The notes beneath the pieces are model-generated. The model saw only the letters and a program-made list of their open reading frames with translations, was not told the origin of the DNA and did not search any database. From an uncultured Clostridia bacterium (GTDB taxonomy: Bacteria > Bacillota > Clostridia > Christensenellales > Borkfalkiaceae), in assembly GCA_934796775.1 (NCBI GenBank), contig CAKVPH010000001.1:124001-188000 (forward strand): 64,000 nucleotides of DNA. Direction: 5' to 3'. Shown piece by piece: positions 41,817-50,421 of this stretch (position 1 is its first letter; the number at the start of each line of letters is the position of its first letter). The translations under genes were made by a program, and so were the position numbers.

Positions 41817-43112
41817 TTACTTTTTGATAAACTCGTTATTTTTGGTTAAAAAATCAAATAATTTGTCGATAACAATTGATTGCCTGATATAATCAACCTG
41901 ACGTTCGGGCATATCCGCTTTGTATTCTTCGAAAGATTTTTCGCAAGCTTTAGCCTGTTCTTTAATCTTTTCGTCAACTTCTTCGTCAGTTGCTTTAATT
42001 CCTTCAACGTCTATTATCTTTTCTACAATGAGCTGAGATTTTGTTCTTGATTTAGCGGCTTCTTCAAATCCCTTTCTGTAATTTTCCATGGTCTGATTTG
42101 AATATTTAAGATAATCTTCAAGTCTTAATCCCTGATACATCATACGATAAGACATTTCTTCAACCATAGAATCGATAGTTTTTTCTATCATGCAGGAAGG
42201 AATTTCGACTTCGGAGTCGTCGCTTATCATTTTTACAAGCTTATCTTCGTTTTCGCGTTTTGCACGTTCGTCATTCTGTTTCTGGAGTTTTTCTCTTTCT
42301 TTCGTTTTATAAGCGTCAAGAGATTCTTCGCCTACGGCGTCTTTAATAAATTCGTCGTTTACTTCGGGAAGTTCTTTAACTTTAATTCCGTGGAGCTTAA
42401 TTGCAAAAACAGCAACTTTTCCTGCAAGATTTTCAGCACCGTAATCATCAGGGAATTTTACGGTTATGTCGCGTTCGCTGCCGATAGTCATTCCGACAAG
42501 CTGATCTTCAAATCCGGGAATGAAAGTTTTGCTTCCGATAACAAGTCTTTGATGTTCGGCTGTACCGCCGTCAAATTTAACGTTGTCGACAGAACCCGAA
42601 TAATCTATATCACAGATATCACCGTCCTGAACAGGTCTGTCTGTAACTTCAATTTCACGCGAGTTTCTTTCGCGAAGATTGTCTATTTCTCTTTCAATAT
42701 CTTCGTCGGTTACATTATACTCAACTTTTTCAATCTTTATACCCTTATATTTTCCGAGTTTAACTTCAGGCTTTAAGGGCGCAACGGCAACAACCGTAAC
42801 ACTGCCGTCGTCGTTCATCTTAAGATCTTCCACAGAAGGTCCGTCAACAACAACGTAATCTTTTTCTTTATCGAGTATATCCATATAGTTTTCGGTAAAA
42901 GCAATATTTAAAGCATCTTCAAAAAGTGCTTGCTCACCATAATATTTTACGAAATAATGGTAAGGAACGTGTCCTTTACGAAAACCGGGAACAGAAATTT
43001 TCTTTTTATTTTTATCGTAGGCTTTAAGATTCGCAGCCTGCCATTCTTCTTTTGTAACGTCAATAGTCGTCTTAAGTTCGTTTTTCTCGGTTTTTTCAAC
43101 TTTGTAATTCAT
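41817..43112 (-). CDS. tig: Trigger factor
   Basis: 431 residues. The N-terminal ribosome-binding domain contains the signature VPGFRKGHVPYHYF (about 41-54). The PPIase (FKBP-like) domain spans about 150-245 (GDICDIDYSGSVDNVKFDGG; FIPGFEDQLVGM), and the rest is the C-terminal chaperone domain. It cradles nascent chains at the ribosome exit. It is the first gene of tig-clpP-clpX with its own sigma-A promoter, and CAGGAGTGAATTATG gives a good start. Confidence 0.96.
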   Translation of the reverse strand: MNYKVEKTEKNELKTTIDVTKEEWQAANLKAYDKNKKKISVPGFRKGHVPYHYFVKYYGEQALFEDALNIAFTENYMDILDKEKDYVVVDGPSVEDLKMNDDGSVTVVAVAPLKPEVKLGKYKGIKIEKVEYNVTDEDIEREIDNLRERNSREIEVTDRPVQDGDICDIDYSGSVDNVKFDGGTAEHQRLVIGSKTFIPGFEDQLVGMTIGSERDITVKFPDDYGAENLAGKVAVFAIKLHGIKVKELPEVNDEFIKDAVGEESLDAYKTKEREKLQKQNDERAKRENEDKLVKMISDDSEVEIPSCMIEKTIDSMVEEMSYRMMYQGLRLEDYLKYSNQTMENYRKGFEEAAKSRTKSQLIVEKIIDVEGIKATDEEVDEKIKEQAKACEKSFEEYKADMPERQVDYIRQSIVIDKLFDFLTKNNEFIKK

Positions 43113-43144
43113 AAATTCACTCCTGAATATTCATTTCAAGATGT

Positions 43145-43173
43145 ATTTTAACAAATCACGAAAAAAAAGTAAA
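43145..43173 (-). promoter_or_regulatory. Sigma-A promoter of tig-clpP-clpX
   Basis: TTTACT (43168-43173), 17-bp spacer, TAAAAT (43145-43150) on the minus strand. It is back-to-back with the rqcH promoter. Confidence 0.7.
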
Positions 43174-43190
43174 GTTCTTTATGCAATAAT

Positions 43191-43219
43191 TTTACATTTT
43201 ATATAATTTTATATATAAT
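43191..43219 (+). promoter_or_regulatory. Sigma-A promoter of rqcH
   Basis: TTTACA (43191-43196), 17-bp spacer, TATAAT (43214-43219) on the plus strand, giving a leader of about 37 bases. Confidence 0.82.
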
Positions 43220-43262
43220 TATTACAGAGAAATCAAATAAAAAGAACAGGATATAAACGACA

Positions 43263-44981
43263 ATGCCACAGGATGCAGTCACTCTTCGCCGCCAAGCATC
43301 GGATTTAAACGAATTGTTTTACGGCGCAAAAGTAAATAAAATAACCCAACCTACCAAAGACGAGATAGTTTTATATTTATATTCACCCAAAAAAAGCGCA
43401 AAACTTTTAATATGTTCCAACGCTTTGTTTTCACGCGTGGGAATTACCGAAATCGACAAAAAAAATCCCGTAACGGCACCCTCTTTTTGTATGCTTTTAA
43501 GAAAGCATCTTTTGAACGCTTCAATAAAAAATATATCAGCCATAAAAGATGAACGAATTATAAAAATAGTTCTTGACGGAAAAAACGATTTTATGGAAAA
43601 CGTAGAAAAAGAACTGTATTGCGAGGTTATGGGAAAATACTCTAACGTTATATTTTGCGAAAACGAAATAATTTTAGGAACGTTAAAAACTTCTTCGCTT
43701 GAACTTAACAAAGACAGGGTTTTATTATCGGGAGCAAAATATTCTCTGCCCAAATCTCAGGAAAAAACAAGCATTTTTAACAAAGAGTCATTTCTGTCGA
43801 TTATAAAATCTTTTAACGGCGGTAATCTTGACGATTTTATATTCAATAACGTAACCGGATTTGCATTAAGCACGGCAAAAGAAGCCGTTAGAAGATTTTA
43901 CGGCAAAACGTCTTTTGACGGCGAGATAAAAAAATCAGAAGAATTTTATAATTCTGTTATTAATTTTTTAGACGATACAAGCACCCTCCCCACTTGCTGT
44001 GCCATAAACGGAAAAATCACCGACTATTTCTTTTGCGATTACCAAACAGTTTTTGGCGAAAAAACTTTTTTTGAAAGAATTTCAGAAGCCGAAACGTTTT
44101 TCTTTGATCAAAAACAACTGACAAGAGAATTCAACGATGCACAAAATAAACTTATATCTATCGTAAACGCAAAGCTCAAAAAAGAACGTAAAAAACTTGA
44201 AATTATCGAAAATAAAATTATTGCTTGCGACGGAGCCGAACAAAAAAGAAGATGCGGAGAACTAATCACCGCTAACATTTACAAAATAAAGCGCGGCGAT
44301 AAATACGTTTTAGTTGAAGATTATTACAACGATAACGCAAGCTTAAAAATAGCCCTTGACGAAGAACTTTCACCAAACGCAAATGCTCAAAAATATTTTA
44401 AAGCTTACACAAAACTCAAAAACACTTTAAAAGCCGTTCAGCCACAAAAAGAACAAACTTTAACAGAGTGCGATTATCTTGAATCGGTTTTATCGGAACT
44501 TAATGTCTGCACTACTCAGTCCGATTTACTTGAAATAAAAGAAGAACTGATGCAAAGCGGAATAATAGAGTCAGACAAAAAAGCATTAACCAAAAACAAG
44601 AAAAATTCCGATACGTCTTTATACAGAGAATATGAATTTAAGGGCTTTACAATACGTGCCGGGAAAAATAACATTCAGAACGATAAGCTGACTTTTTCAA
44701 GCAAACCGTCCGACACATGGTTGCATGCAAAAGATTATCATTCGGCTCACGTAGTTATAGAAACAAACGGCAAACACACTCCCGACGATATTATTTTAAT
44801 CGCCGCCGAAATTTGCGCATTTTACAGTGAAGCAAAAAACGGAACAAAAGTGCCGATTGATTACACTCTAAAAAAATATGTAAAAAAACCACCGAAGGCA
44901 AAATACGGAAGCGTTATATATACCGACTTTAAAACGATTTTCGTAACACCTGATTCACACTTTAATCTGGCAAAAAAATAA
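43263..44981 (+). CDS. rqcH: Rqc2 homologue RqcH (NFACT protein)
   Basis: 572 residues. The NFACT-N domain (about 1-230) starts MPQDAVTLRRQASDLNELFYGAKVNKITQP. A helix-hairpin-helix and long coiled coil (about 280-430) follow, and the NFACT-R domain lies at the C-terminus: YEFKGFTIRAGKNNIQNDKLTF, SDTWLHAKDYHSAHVVI. RqcH binds split 50S subunits with stalled peptidyl-tRNA and adds alanine tails that mark the chain for proteolysis, in Bacillus by ClpXP. Divergent placement next to tig-clpP-clpX is fitting for that. Older names are FbpA and fibronectin-binding protein. Confidence 0.94.
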   Translation: MPQDAVTLRRQASDLNELFYGAKVNKITQPTKDEIVLYLYSPKKSAKLLICSNALFSRVGITEIDKKNPVTAPSFCMLLRKHLLNASIKNISAIKDERIIKIVLDGKNDFMENVEKELYCEVMGKYSNVIFCENEIILGTLKTSSLELNKDRVLLSGAKYSLPKSQEKTSIFNKESFLSIIKSFNGGNLDDFIFNNVTGFALSTAKEAVRRFYGKTSFDGEIKKSEEFYNSVINFLDDTSTLPTCCAINGKITDYFFCDYQTVFGEKTFFERISEAETFFFDQKQLTREFNDAQNKLISIVNAKLKKERKKLEIIENKIIACDGAEQKRRCGELITANIYKIKRGDKYVLVEDYYNDNASLKIALDEELSPNANAQKYFKAYTKLKNTLKAVQPQKEQTLTECDYLESVLSELNVCTTQSDLLEIKEELMQSGIIESDKKALTKNKKNSDTSLYREYEFKGFTIRAGKNNIQNDKLTFSSKPSDTWLHAKDYHSAHVVIETNGKHTPDDIILIAAEICAFYSEAKNGTKVPIDYTLKKYVKKPPKAKYGSVIYTDFKTIFVTPDSHFNLAKK

Positions 44982-44996
44982 ACAAAATAAAATTAA

Positions 44997-45033
44997 AAAA
45001 ACGCGATTGATCTTATATTCAATCGCGTTTTTG
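44997..45033. terminator. Bidirectional terminator between rqcH and the oxidoreductase gene
   Basis: ACGCGATTGA (45001-45010) and TCAATCGCGT (45019-45028) form a 10-bp stem with A and T runs on either side. Confidence 0.88.
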
Positions 45034-45077
45034 TCAGACATAATATTTTTTAAAATCACGCTTTTTATTTGATATTT

Positions 45078-46502
45078 TTAATATAATTCCGAATATTTTA
45101 TTCCTTCCTTTTTAAGCAGTTTTCTGCCCATTTTTACCCCCATAACGGAAGCCATCATAAGTCCTCTCGTCCAGCCGCTGGAGTCGCCTAAGCAATAAAG
45201 ATGCTCAACACTTGTGTTAAGCTCGGAATCCATTTTTACCCTGTTGGAATAAAATTTAAGTTCAGGTGAATACAATAAAGTTTCGTGAGCGGCAAACCCC
45301 GGAACGACTTTATCCACCGCGATAATAAAGTTTAAAATGTTAGTAAGAGATCTATACGGCATTGCAGCAGTAATATCCCCTGCAACAGCATCCTTTAAAG
45401 TCGGTTTAACGTTAGCGCGGAATAGTTCTTTATCCCACGTTCTTTTACCGTCGAGAATATCGCCGAAACGCTGAACAAGAATATGTCCTGCACCCAACAT
45501 ATTTGTAAGCTCGCCAACTTTCTGAGCATATTCAATCGGTTGATTAAACGGATAAGTAAAGTTATGCGAACACAAAATCGCAAGGTTTGTATTTTCAGAT
45601 TTTAACTCTTTGTACGAATGTCCGTTTACAACGGCAAGATTATTATCGTAATTTTCCTGACTTACAAATCCGCCCGGGTTTTGGCAGAACGTTCTGACTT
45701 TGTTTTTAAAAGGCTTGGGATATCCGATCAATTTGGATTCATACAAACAACTGTTGACTTTCTCCATTACCTCGTTTCTCACTTCAACCCTTACGCCTAT
45801 ATCAACTGTTCCGGGCTCATGAGCTATGTTATGCTCGTAACACAATTTTTCAAGCCAGTCGCTTCCGCGTCTGCCGGTGGCAACTATTATTTCGTCGGCA
45901 AAGATTTCGTATTCTTTTCCGTTTTCCGAAATCATAGCACCGATACACGAGGTGTTTTCACTGTTAAAAATCAAATTCTTACACTCACTTGAAAAATGAA
46001 TTTCAACGCCGTGGCTTATAAGGTATTTTTCTATCGAAAGATAAATCCCCTGCGCTTTTTCGGTTCCCATATGGCGAATAGGGCAATCTACAAGGCGAAG
46101 CCCTGCCTGAATGGCGCGTTTGCGAATTTCCTTTATTTCGTCGGTATTGTTTAAGCCTTCAATATGAGTGTCCGCACCAAACTCAAGATAAATTTTATCG
46201 GTATAATCAATCAAAGATTGAGCATTTTCTAATCCGATAAGAGTAGGTAAATCTCCCCCGACTTCGTAAGAAAGCGATAATTTTCCGTCAGAAAAAGCCC
46301 CCGCGCCGGAAAAGCCTGTGGTAATATTGCAAGGTTTACAGCCTACGCACATTTTTGTTTTTGTTTTCGGACACGATCTTTTTTCTATAGCGTACCCTTT
46401 TTCTATAATAGTGATCTTCTTTTTAGATCCGTATCTTAACATTTCGAGTGCCGTAAAAATACCGGCAGGTCCTGCGCCTATTATCAAAACTTCTGTTTTC
46501 AT
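45078..46502 (-). CDS. FAD-dependent oxidoreductase of unknown substrate
   Basis: 474 residues. The N-terminal dinucleotide loop VLIIGAGPAGIFTALEM and the acid-ended IIEKG show FAD binding. Next comes a cysteine cluster KTKTKMCVGCKPCNITTGFSGAGAFSDGK, a mark of the large group of uncharacterised FAD-dependent dehydrogenases found in anaerobes. EIIVATGRRGSDWLEKL and the C-terminal LYCLGDSSGWTRGLMMASVMGVKMG are the second FAD-binding part. The substrate and electron acceptor are not known. It stands alone, divergent from the DUF1538/PII-like operon. Confidence 0.85.
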   Translation of the reverse strand: MKTEVLIIGAGPAGIFTALEMLRYGSKKKITIIEKGYAIEKRSCPKTKTKMCVGCKPCNITTGFSGAGAFSDGKLSLSYEVGGDLPTLIGLENAQSLIDYTDKIYLEFGADTHIEGLNNTDEIKEIRKRAIQAGLRLVDCPIRHMGTEKAQGIYLSIEKYLISHGVEIHFSSECKNLIFNSENTSCIGAMISENGKEYEIFADEIIVATGRRGSDWLEKLCYEHNIAHEPGTVDIGVRVEVRNEVMEKVNSCLYESKLIGYPKPFKNKVRTFCQNPGGFVSQENYDNNLAVVNGHSYKELKSENTNLAILCSHNFTYPFNQPIEYAQKVGELTNMLGAGHILVQRFGDILDGKRTWDKELFRANVKPTLKDAVAGDITAAMPYRSLTNILNFIIAVDKVVPGFAAHETLLYSPELKFYSNRVKMDSELNTSVEHLYCLGDSSGWTRGLMMASVMGVKMGRKLLKKEGIKYSELY

Positions 46503-46696
46503 ATTCAGCTCCTTAAAAATTTAAACATGTTTCTGAATTAATATCTTGCTATATCATTTTTTAATGTACAACGCAAATACCTGTTTATTTTAAAACTTCC
46601 ATATAAAAAAGTCAATTATTTTTTAACACAAAAACGCAGAAGAAAAAATAATAGAACCTGTTCAATATAAATTGAAATAAATATTATATATAACTA

Positions 46697-46726
46697 TTGA
46701 CATTTTATACTGTAATATGGTAAAAT
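46697..46726 (+). promoter_or_regulatory. Sigma-A promoter of the DUF1538/PII-like operon
   Basis: TTGACA (46697-46702; perfect), 18-bp spacer, TAAAAT (46721-46726) on the plus strand, about 47 bp before the coding start. Confidence 0.75.
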
Positions 46727-46773
46727 AATAAGGCAATAATTTAAAAGATTTATAAAAGGGTTATTATATATAG

Positions 46774-48297
46774 ATGAAATTTAAAAAAGGACACTTATAC
46801 GAAGCATTGACTGCAGTATTGCCGATTTCGGTTTTACTGCTTATAATAAACTTTTGTTTGCCGAATCGAATGGGCGGATACGATATATTGCGTTTTATTA
46901 TAGGAAACGTAATGATAATCGGCGGAATGGCTTTATACAGTACGGGCATAAGCATTTCGCTTTCACCTATAGGCGACAAATTCGGTGAATTTTTAACGTC
47001 TAAGAAAAACGTGTTTCTGATATTGTTTTTAGGCTTGGCTCTCGGCTTTATAATAACCATAGCCGAACCTGACCTTATAGTATTAGGCGAACAACTCGGC
47101 GATTCTTTAAAATTAAAGATTATAGTCACAATAGCCATCGGCGTGGGAATATTTTTAGCGGTAGCCCTTTTAAGAATTCTTTTCAAATGGAACTTCGCGC
47201 TTACAATAATGATTTTTTATGCCATAATATTTATTCTTGCTTTATTTGTAAACAATAAATACATACCGCTTTCATTTGACTCAGGCGGAGTAACAACCGG
47301 TGCAATAACGGTGCCGTTCATACTTGCTTTCGGGGCTTCCGTCGCAGGTATGGTCGGCGGTAAAGATAAAGATGAAAGCAGCTTCGGCATGATTGCAATA
47401 TGTTCGATAGGTCCCATACTGATGATGCTGATACTGTCGTTATTATTTAAACCGGAAGTAGAAACCGCCGTTTCTTACACATCGGTAACAGATTTCAGAT
47501 CTCTTGCCATAAACTATGGCCAGAATTTAGTAAAATTTTTAAAAGAGGTAGCAATCGCGCTTGCACCTATTGCCGTAATATTTTATATCTGTGATTTAAT
47601 CTGGTTTAAAACCCCGAAAATACAACTTATAAGAATATCTTTGGGCTTGCTTTATACATATTTAGGCCTTACTCTGTTTTTAACAGGCGTAAACGCCGCC
47701 TATATGAGTACCGGTTACTATATAGGAAAAAGCATAGCAGAAACAAATTACAGTTGGGTACTTATTCCGGTAGGCGCAATCGTAGGACTTTTAATAGTGC
47801 TTGCAGAACCGGCCGTCGGGGTTCTCGTTAAACAAGTAGAATCCATTTCGGCAGGTACAATCAAAAGAAAAACCATGTTTATCGCTCTTGCCTTATCAAT
47901 GGCTTTTGCCGTAGGGTTTTCGATGATGCGAATTATTTTCGGAATATCAATCTGGTGGATAATCGGAATCGGATATATTATCGCACTAGGTTTGTCGTTC
48001 TTTGTGCCTAAGGTTTACACGTCGATCGCATTCGACTCGGGCGGCGTAGCGTCAGGTCCTATGACGGCGACGTTCTTACTCCCCTTTGCCATAGGCGCGG
48101 CTGAAGTTTTACAATCCGCTGCCGAAAGCGGAGTTTTGAATTTTGCTTACGGACTTGTTGGAACTGTAGCTTTAATGCCACTCATAACGGTACAGCTTAT
48201 GGGCTTAACCGCAAAAATTAAAGAAAAACGCGCAATGAAGAAAGCTTCGCATCTTGCAAAAGTCGCAGAAGAAGAAATCATTGAATTCAACGAATAA
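46774..48297 (+). CDS. Tandem DUF1538 membrane protein, putative PII-linked transporter
   Basis: 507 residues with about 12 membrane helices in two homologous halves. Each half has an xEPxxxVLxxQ element (IAEPDLIVLGEQL near 107; LAEPAVGVLVKQV near 340) and a motif FDSGGVxxG near a T (FDSGGVTTGAITVPF near 168; FDSGGVASGPMTATF near 424). This is the layout of DUF1538 proteins, whose transported substrate has, to my knowledge, not been shown. The paired, polar FDSGG motifs inside helices look like ion or substrate sites. Two genes for short PII-like proteins follow directly on the same strand, so gating by a nucleotide sensor is likely. The ribosome binding site is weak (AAAAGGG, 14 bases away). 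Confidence 0.8.
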   Translation: MKFKKGHLYEALTAVLPISVLLLIINFCLPNRMGGYDILRFIIGNVMIIGGMALYSTGISISLSPIGDKFGEFLTSKKNVFLILFLGLALGFIITIAEPDLIVLGEQLGDSLKLKIIVTIAIGVGIFLAVALLRILFKWNFALTIMIFYAIIFILALFVNNKYIPLSFDSGGVTTGAITVPFILAFGASVAGMVGGKDKDESSFGMIAICSIGPILMMLILSLLFKPEVETAVSYTSVTDFRSLAINYGQNLVKFLKEVAIALAPIAVIFYICDLIWFKTPKIQLIRISLGLLYTYLGLTLFLTGVNAAYMSTGYYIGKSIAETNYSWVLIPVGAIVGLLIVLAEPAVGVLVKQVESISAGTIKRKTMFIALALSMAFAVGFSMMRIIFGISIWWIIGIGYIIALGLSFFVPKVYTSIAFDSGGVASGPMTATFLLPFAIGAAEVLQSAAESGVLNFAYGLVGTVALMPLITVQLMGLTAKIKEKRAMKKASHLAKVAEEEIIEFNE

Positions 48298-48325
48298 ATT
48301 TAAACTAAATAAAGAGGAAACTTCT

Positions 48326-48670
48326 ATGTTACCAAACGAGATTCAATTAAGATGCTTACTGATAATAGCAAACCGCGGTCTTGGCGATCCGATAAGCAAA
48401 TTCGTTAAAGACTACGCACATTTTCAATCTATTATTTTAGGCCGAGGCACGGCAACCAGCGAAATCAGAGCCGCGCTAGGAATATCAGAACCTGAAAAAG
48501 ATTTAATCTTTTGTTTTATAGAAAAGCATAACGTTGCCTGGGCGTTCAAGCAGATTGACGAAGAATTTTCATTTACAAAAAAACACCTTGGCATAGCTCT
48601 TACTATACCCGTGAGTTCTGTGGGCGGCCTTACGTCGTTCAAAGTTTTAACGGGTATCGGAAATAATTAA
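48326..48670 (+). CDS. PII-like protein, first copy
   Basis: 114 residues from the ATG at 48326 (AGAGGAAACTTCT before it); a longer frame would run back into the DUF1538 gene. The order strand-helix-strand (RCLLIIANRGLGDPISKFVKDYAHFQSIILGRGTA), then LIFCFIEKHNVAWAFKQIDEEF, and the last strand GIALTIPVSSVGG follow the PII ferredoxin-like fold. The long T-loop with its modifiable tyrosine is absent; a short RGTATSEIRAALGI segment is in its place. Similar to the next gene in layout. It is 28 bp downstream of the membrane protein gene and probably regulates it. Confidence 0.75.
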   Translation: MLPNEIQLRCLLIIANRGLGDPISKFVKDYAHFQSIILGRGTATSEIRAALGISEPEKDLIFCFIEKHNVAWAFKQIDEEFSFTKKHLGIALTIPVSSVGGLTSFKVLTGIGNN

Positions 48671-48691
48671 CAATGAGGGAGAAAAAAAATT

Positions 48692-49009
48692 ATGAACAAC
48701 AACACATGCGAATTAGTAGTAGCAATAGTAAACCACGGTTTTGAAGACGAAGTTATGACCGCGGCACGTGCGGCCGGAGCAAGAGGCGGTACGGTTTTTA
48801 ACGCAAGAGGTACCGCAAATTCAGATGACGAAGTTAAATTTTTAGGAATCACTTTGCATCCGAATAAAGAAATAATATTTATTTTAACCGAACAAAAAAC
48901 AAAAACCGCCATTATGCAAGCCATAAAAGAAAAAGTGGGTTTATCCACTCCCGGCGCAGGTATTTTATTTACGCTGCCCGTAGAATCTTACTTAGGCGTT
49001 GACTTTTAA
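48692..49009 (+). CDS. PII-like protein, second copy
   Basis: 105 residues. CELVVAIVNHGFEDEVMTAARAAGARGGTVFNARGTA is the clear PII-type first half (the AGARGGT turn is frequent in PII-family proteins), followed by EIIFILTEQKTKTAIMQAIKEKVGLSTPGAGILFTLPV. The T-loop region is only RGTANSDDEVKFLGITLHPN, without the canonical tyrosine. Shared with the first copy are RGTA-x-S, LGI and an IIF/LIF strand, so the two arose by duplication and may form a mixed trimer. GAGGGAG lies about 11 bases before the ATG. The operon ends in a shared terminator 20 bp later. Confidence 0.8.
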   Translation: MNNNTCELVVAIVNHGFEDEVMTAARAAGARGGTVFNARGTANSDDEVKFLGITLHPNKEIIFILTEQKTKTAIMQAIKEKVGLSTPGAGILFTLPVESYLGVDF

Positions 49010-49028
49010 TTTAAAAACACAAAAAAAT

Positions 49029-49071
49029 GTCCTGCGAATTTTGGTTTTACCGTAAAACTGCAGGACTTTTT
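49029..49071. terminator. Bidirectional terminator between the PII-like operon and nagA
   Basis: GTCCTGC (49029-49035) and GCAGGAC (49060-49066) with an inner TTTTAC/GTAAAA pairing, followed by TTTTTAT on the plus strand; A run on the left for the minus strand. Confidence 0.85.
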
Positions 49072-49085
49072 ATATAATCAAATTT

Positions 49086-50234
49086 TTATTTTGCCGAATA
49101 AATCAGCTTACCGTTTTTTATTGTAGCAATCACAGAATAATCTTTTTCTGAAATTATCGCAAAAGAGGCGTCCTTTCCAACCTTAATACTGCCAAGCCTG
49201 TCATATATGCCAAGATTTTTTGACGGGTTTGCCGTAGCATAATCAACAGCCTGAGTAAAAGGAACTCCGCATTTTGTAACGAGATTTTTAATTGCGTCAT
49301 TCATTTTTAATACGCTGCCGGCGAGAGTTCCGTCTTTCAGGCGAGCTTCTCCGTTTTTAACGTAAACCGTTTGCCCACCGAGTTCACTTATAGTATCGCC
49401 GAGATTTTTTGCGCGCATTGCGTCAGTTATAAGAATAAGTTTATCCAGAGGTTTATTTTTTACAAGCAATTTTATAGCCGGTACGCTGACGTGAATCGTA
49501 TCGCAGATAAGCTCAGTATAAAGACCGTCTATTAAAAGTGCAGCACCTACAACGCCGGCTTCTCTGTGCGTGAAAGCACTTTGAGCATTATAAGTATGCG
49601 TCACTCCCGTAGCACCGTCTTCATATGCCTTACTTGCAATATCAAAAGTTGCAGAAGTATGCCCCATTTGAGCGCAAATTCCGTTTTGGGATAAATAAGT
49701 TACAAAATCGTTTCCGTTTTGCGTTTCAGGCGCAAACGTAACTATTTTTATATTGTTACCGCTCGCTTCATTAAATTCTTTAAAAATTTCAACCGAGGGC
49801 GTGCAAATATATTCTTCAGGCTGCGCTCCGGCTTTTGATTTATTTATAAACGGACCTTCGAGATGAACGCCTAAAACTTCTGCACCTTCTTCAACTGCAG
49901 CACTTTTATATTCGTTTACCGCATTCATAGCATTCATTATTTTTTCACGGCTCTGCGTCATTGTAGTTGCCAAAAATCCGACTGTTCCTTCGCACGCAAT
50001 AGACGTAGCGATATTTTTAAGAGCTTCAGAAGAAGCGTCCATGGCGTCGGAACCAGCCGAACCGTGAATATGTTCATCAATAAAACCGGGAACTACAACC
50101 GCATCATCGGGAAGTTCATAATAATCTTTAACGACTTCGCCGATAGAAGCAATTTTACCGTTTTCGACAGATAAGGAAGTTTTTATAATTCCTTTTCCCT
50201 CAACATAAATTTTTGTATCCTTAAAACCTTTCAT
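49086..50234 (-). CDS. nagA: N-acetylglucosamine-6-phosphate deacetylase
   Basis: 382 residues of the amidohydrolase fold. VVPGFIDEHIHGSAGSDAMDAS holds the first metal motif, HLEGPFINKSKAGAQP the family signature, MGHTSATFD and VTHTYNAQSAFTHREAGVVGAAL the further His ligands, and LITDAMRAKNLGD the catalytic Asp. It deacetylates GlcNAc-6-P in amino-sugar and wall recycling. nagB and a PTS gene are not adjacent. It is a single gene with its own promoter. Confidence 0.96.
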   Translation of the reverse strand: MKGFKDTKIYVEGKGIIKTSLSVENGKIASIGEVVKDYYELPDDAVVVPGFIDEHIHGSAGSDAMDASSEALKNIATSIACEGTVGFLATTMTQSREKIMNAMNAVNEYKSAAVEEGAEVLGVHLEGPFINKSKAGAQPEEYICTPSVEIFKEFNEASGNNIKIVTFAPETQNGNDFVTYLSQNGICAQMGHTSATFDIASKAYEDGATGVTHTYNAQSAFTHREAGVVGAALLIDGLYTELICDTIHVSVPAIKLLVKNKPLDKLILITDAMRAKNLGDTISELGGQTVYVKNGEARLKDGTLAGSVLKMNDAIKNLVTKCGVPFTQAVDYATANPSKNLGIYDRLGSIKVGKDASFAIISEKDYSVIATIKNGKLIYSAK

Positions 50235-50267
50235 ATTTAAAAACCTCTTTTAATAGTTTCCATAATT

Positions 50268-50295
50268 ATTATATCATTATATAATTCAAAGTAAA
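50268..50295 (-). promoter_or_regulatory. Putative sigma-A promoter of nagA
   Basis: TTTACT (50290-50295), 16-bp spacer, TATAAT (50268-50273) on the minus strand, about 33 bp before the ATG. Confidence 0.65.
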
Positions 50296-50342
50296 ATAAA
50301 AAAAGTACATAAAAGAACTCTTTTTTTATTTTAATAAAAAAC

Positions 50343-50371
50343 TTGCATTCAATTAAAAACAGGTATATAAT
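50343..50371 (+). promoter_or_regulatory. Putative sigma-A promoter of the metal transporter gene
   Basis: TTGCAT (50343-50348), 17-bp spacer, TATAAT (50366-50371) on the plus strand. The -10 is perfect, the -35 weak. Confidence 0.6.
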
Positions 50372-50421
50372 GTTTATAATAGTAAAAAATCGTTATTATA
50401 TATATTCCGCGGTAAAAACAC

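Noticed and set aside
43319..43753. 144-codon minus-strand frame within rqcH
   Set aside because: Antisense to a well-supported gene, with no start signal.
46764..47186. 140-codon minus-strand frame within the DUF1538 gene
   Set aside because: Antisense shadow of the membrane protein; no ribosome binding site, promoter or family resemblance.
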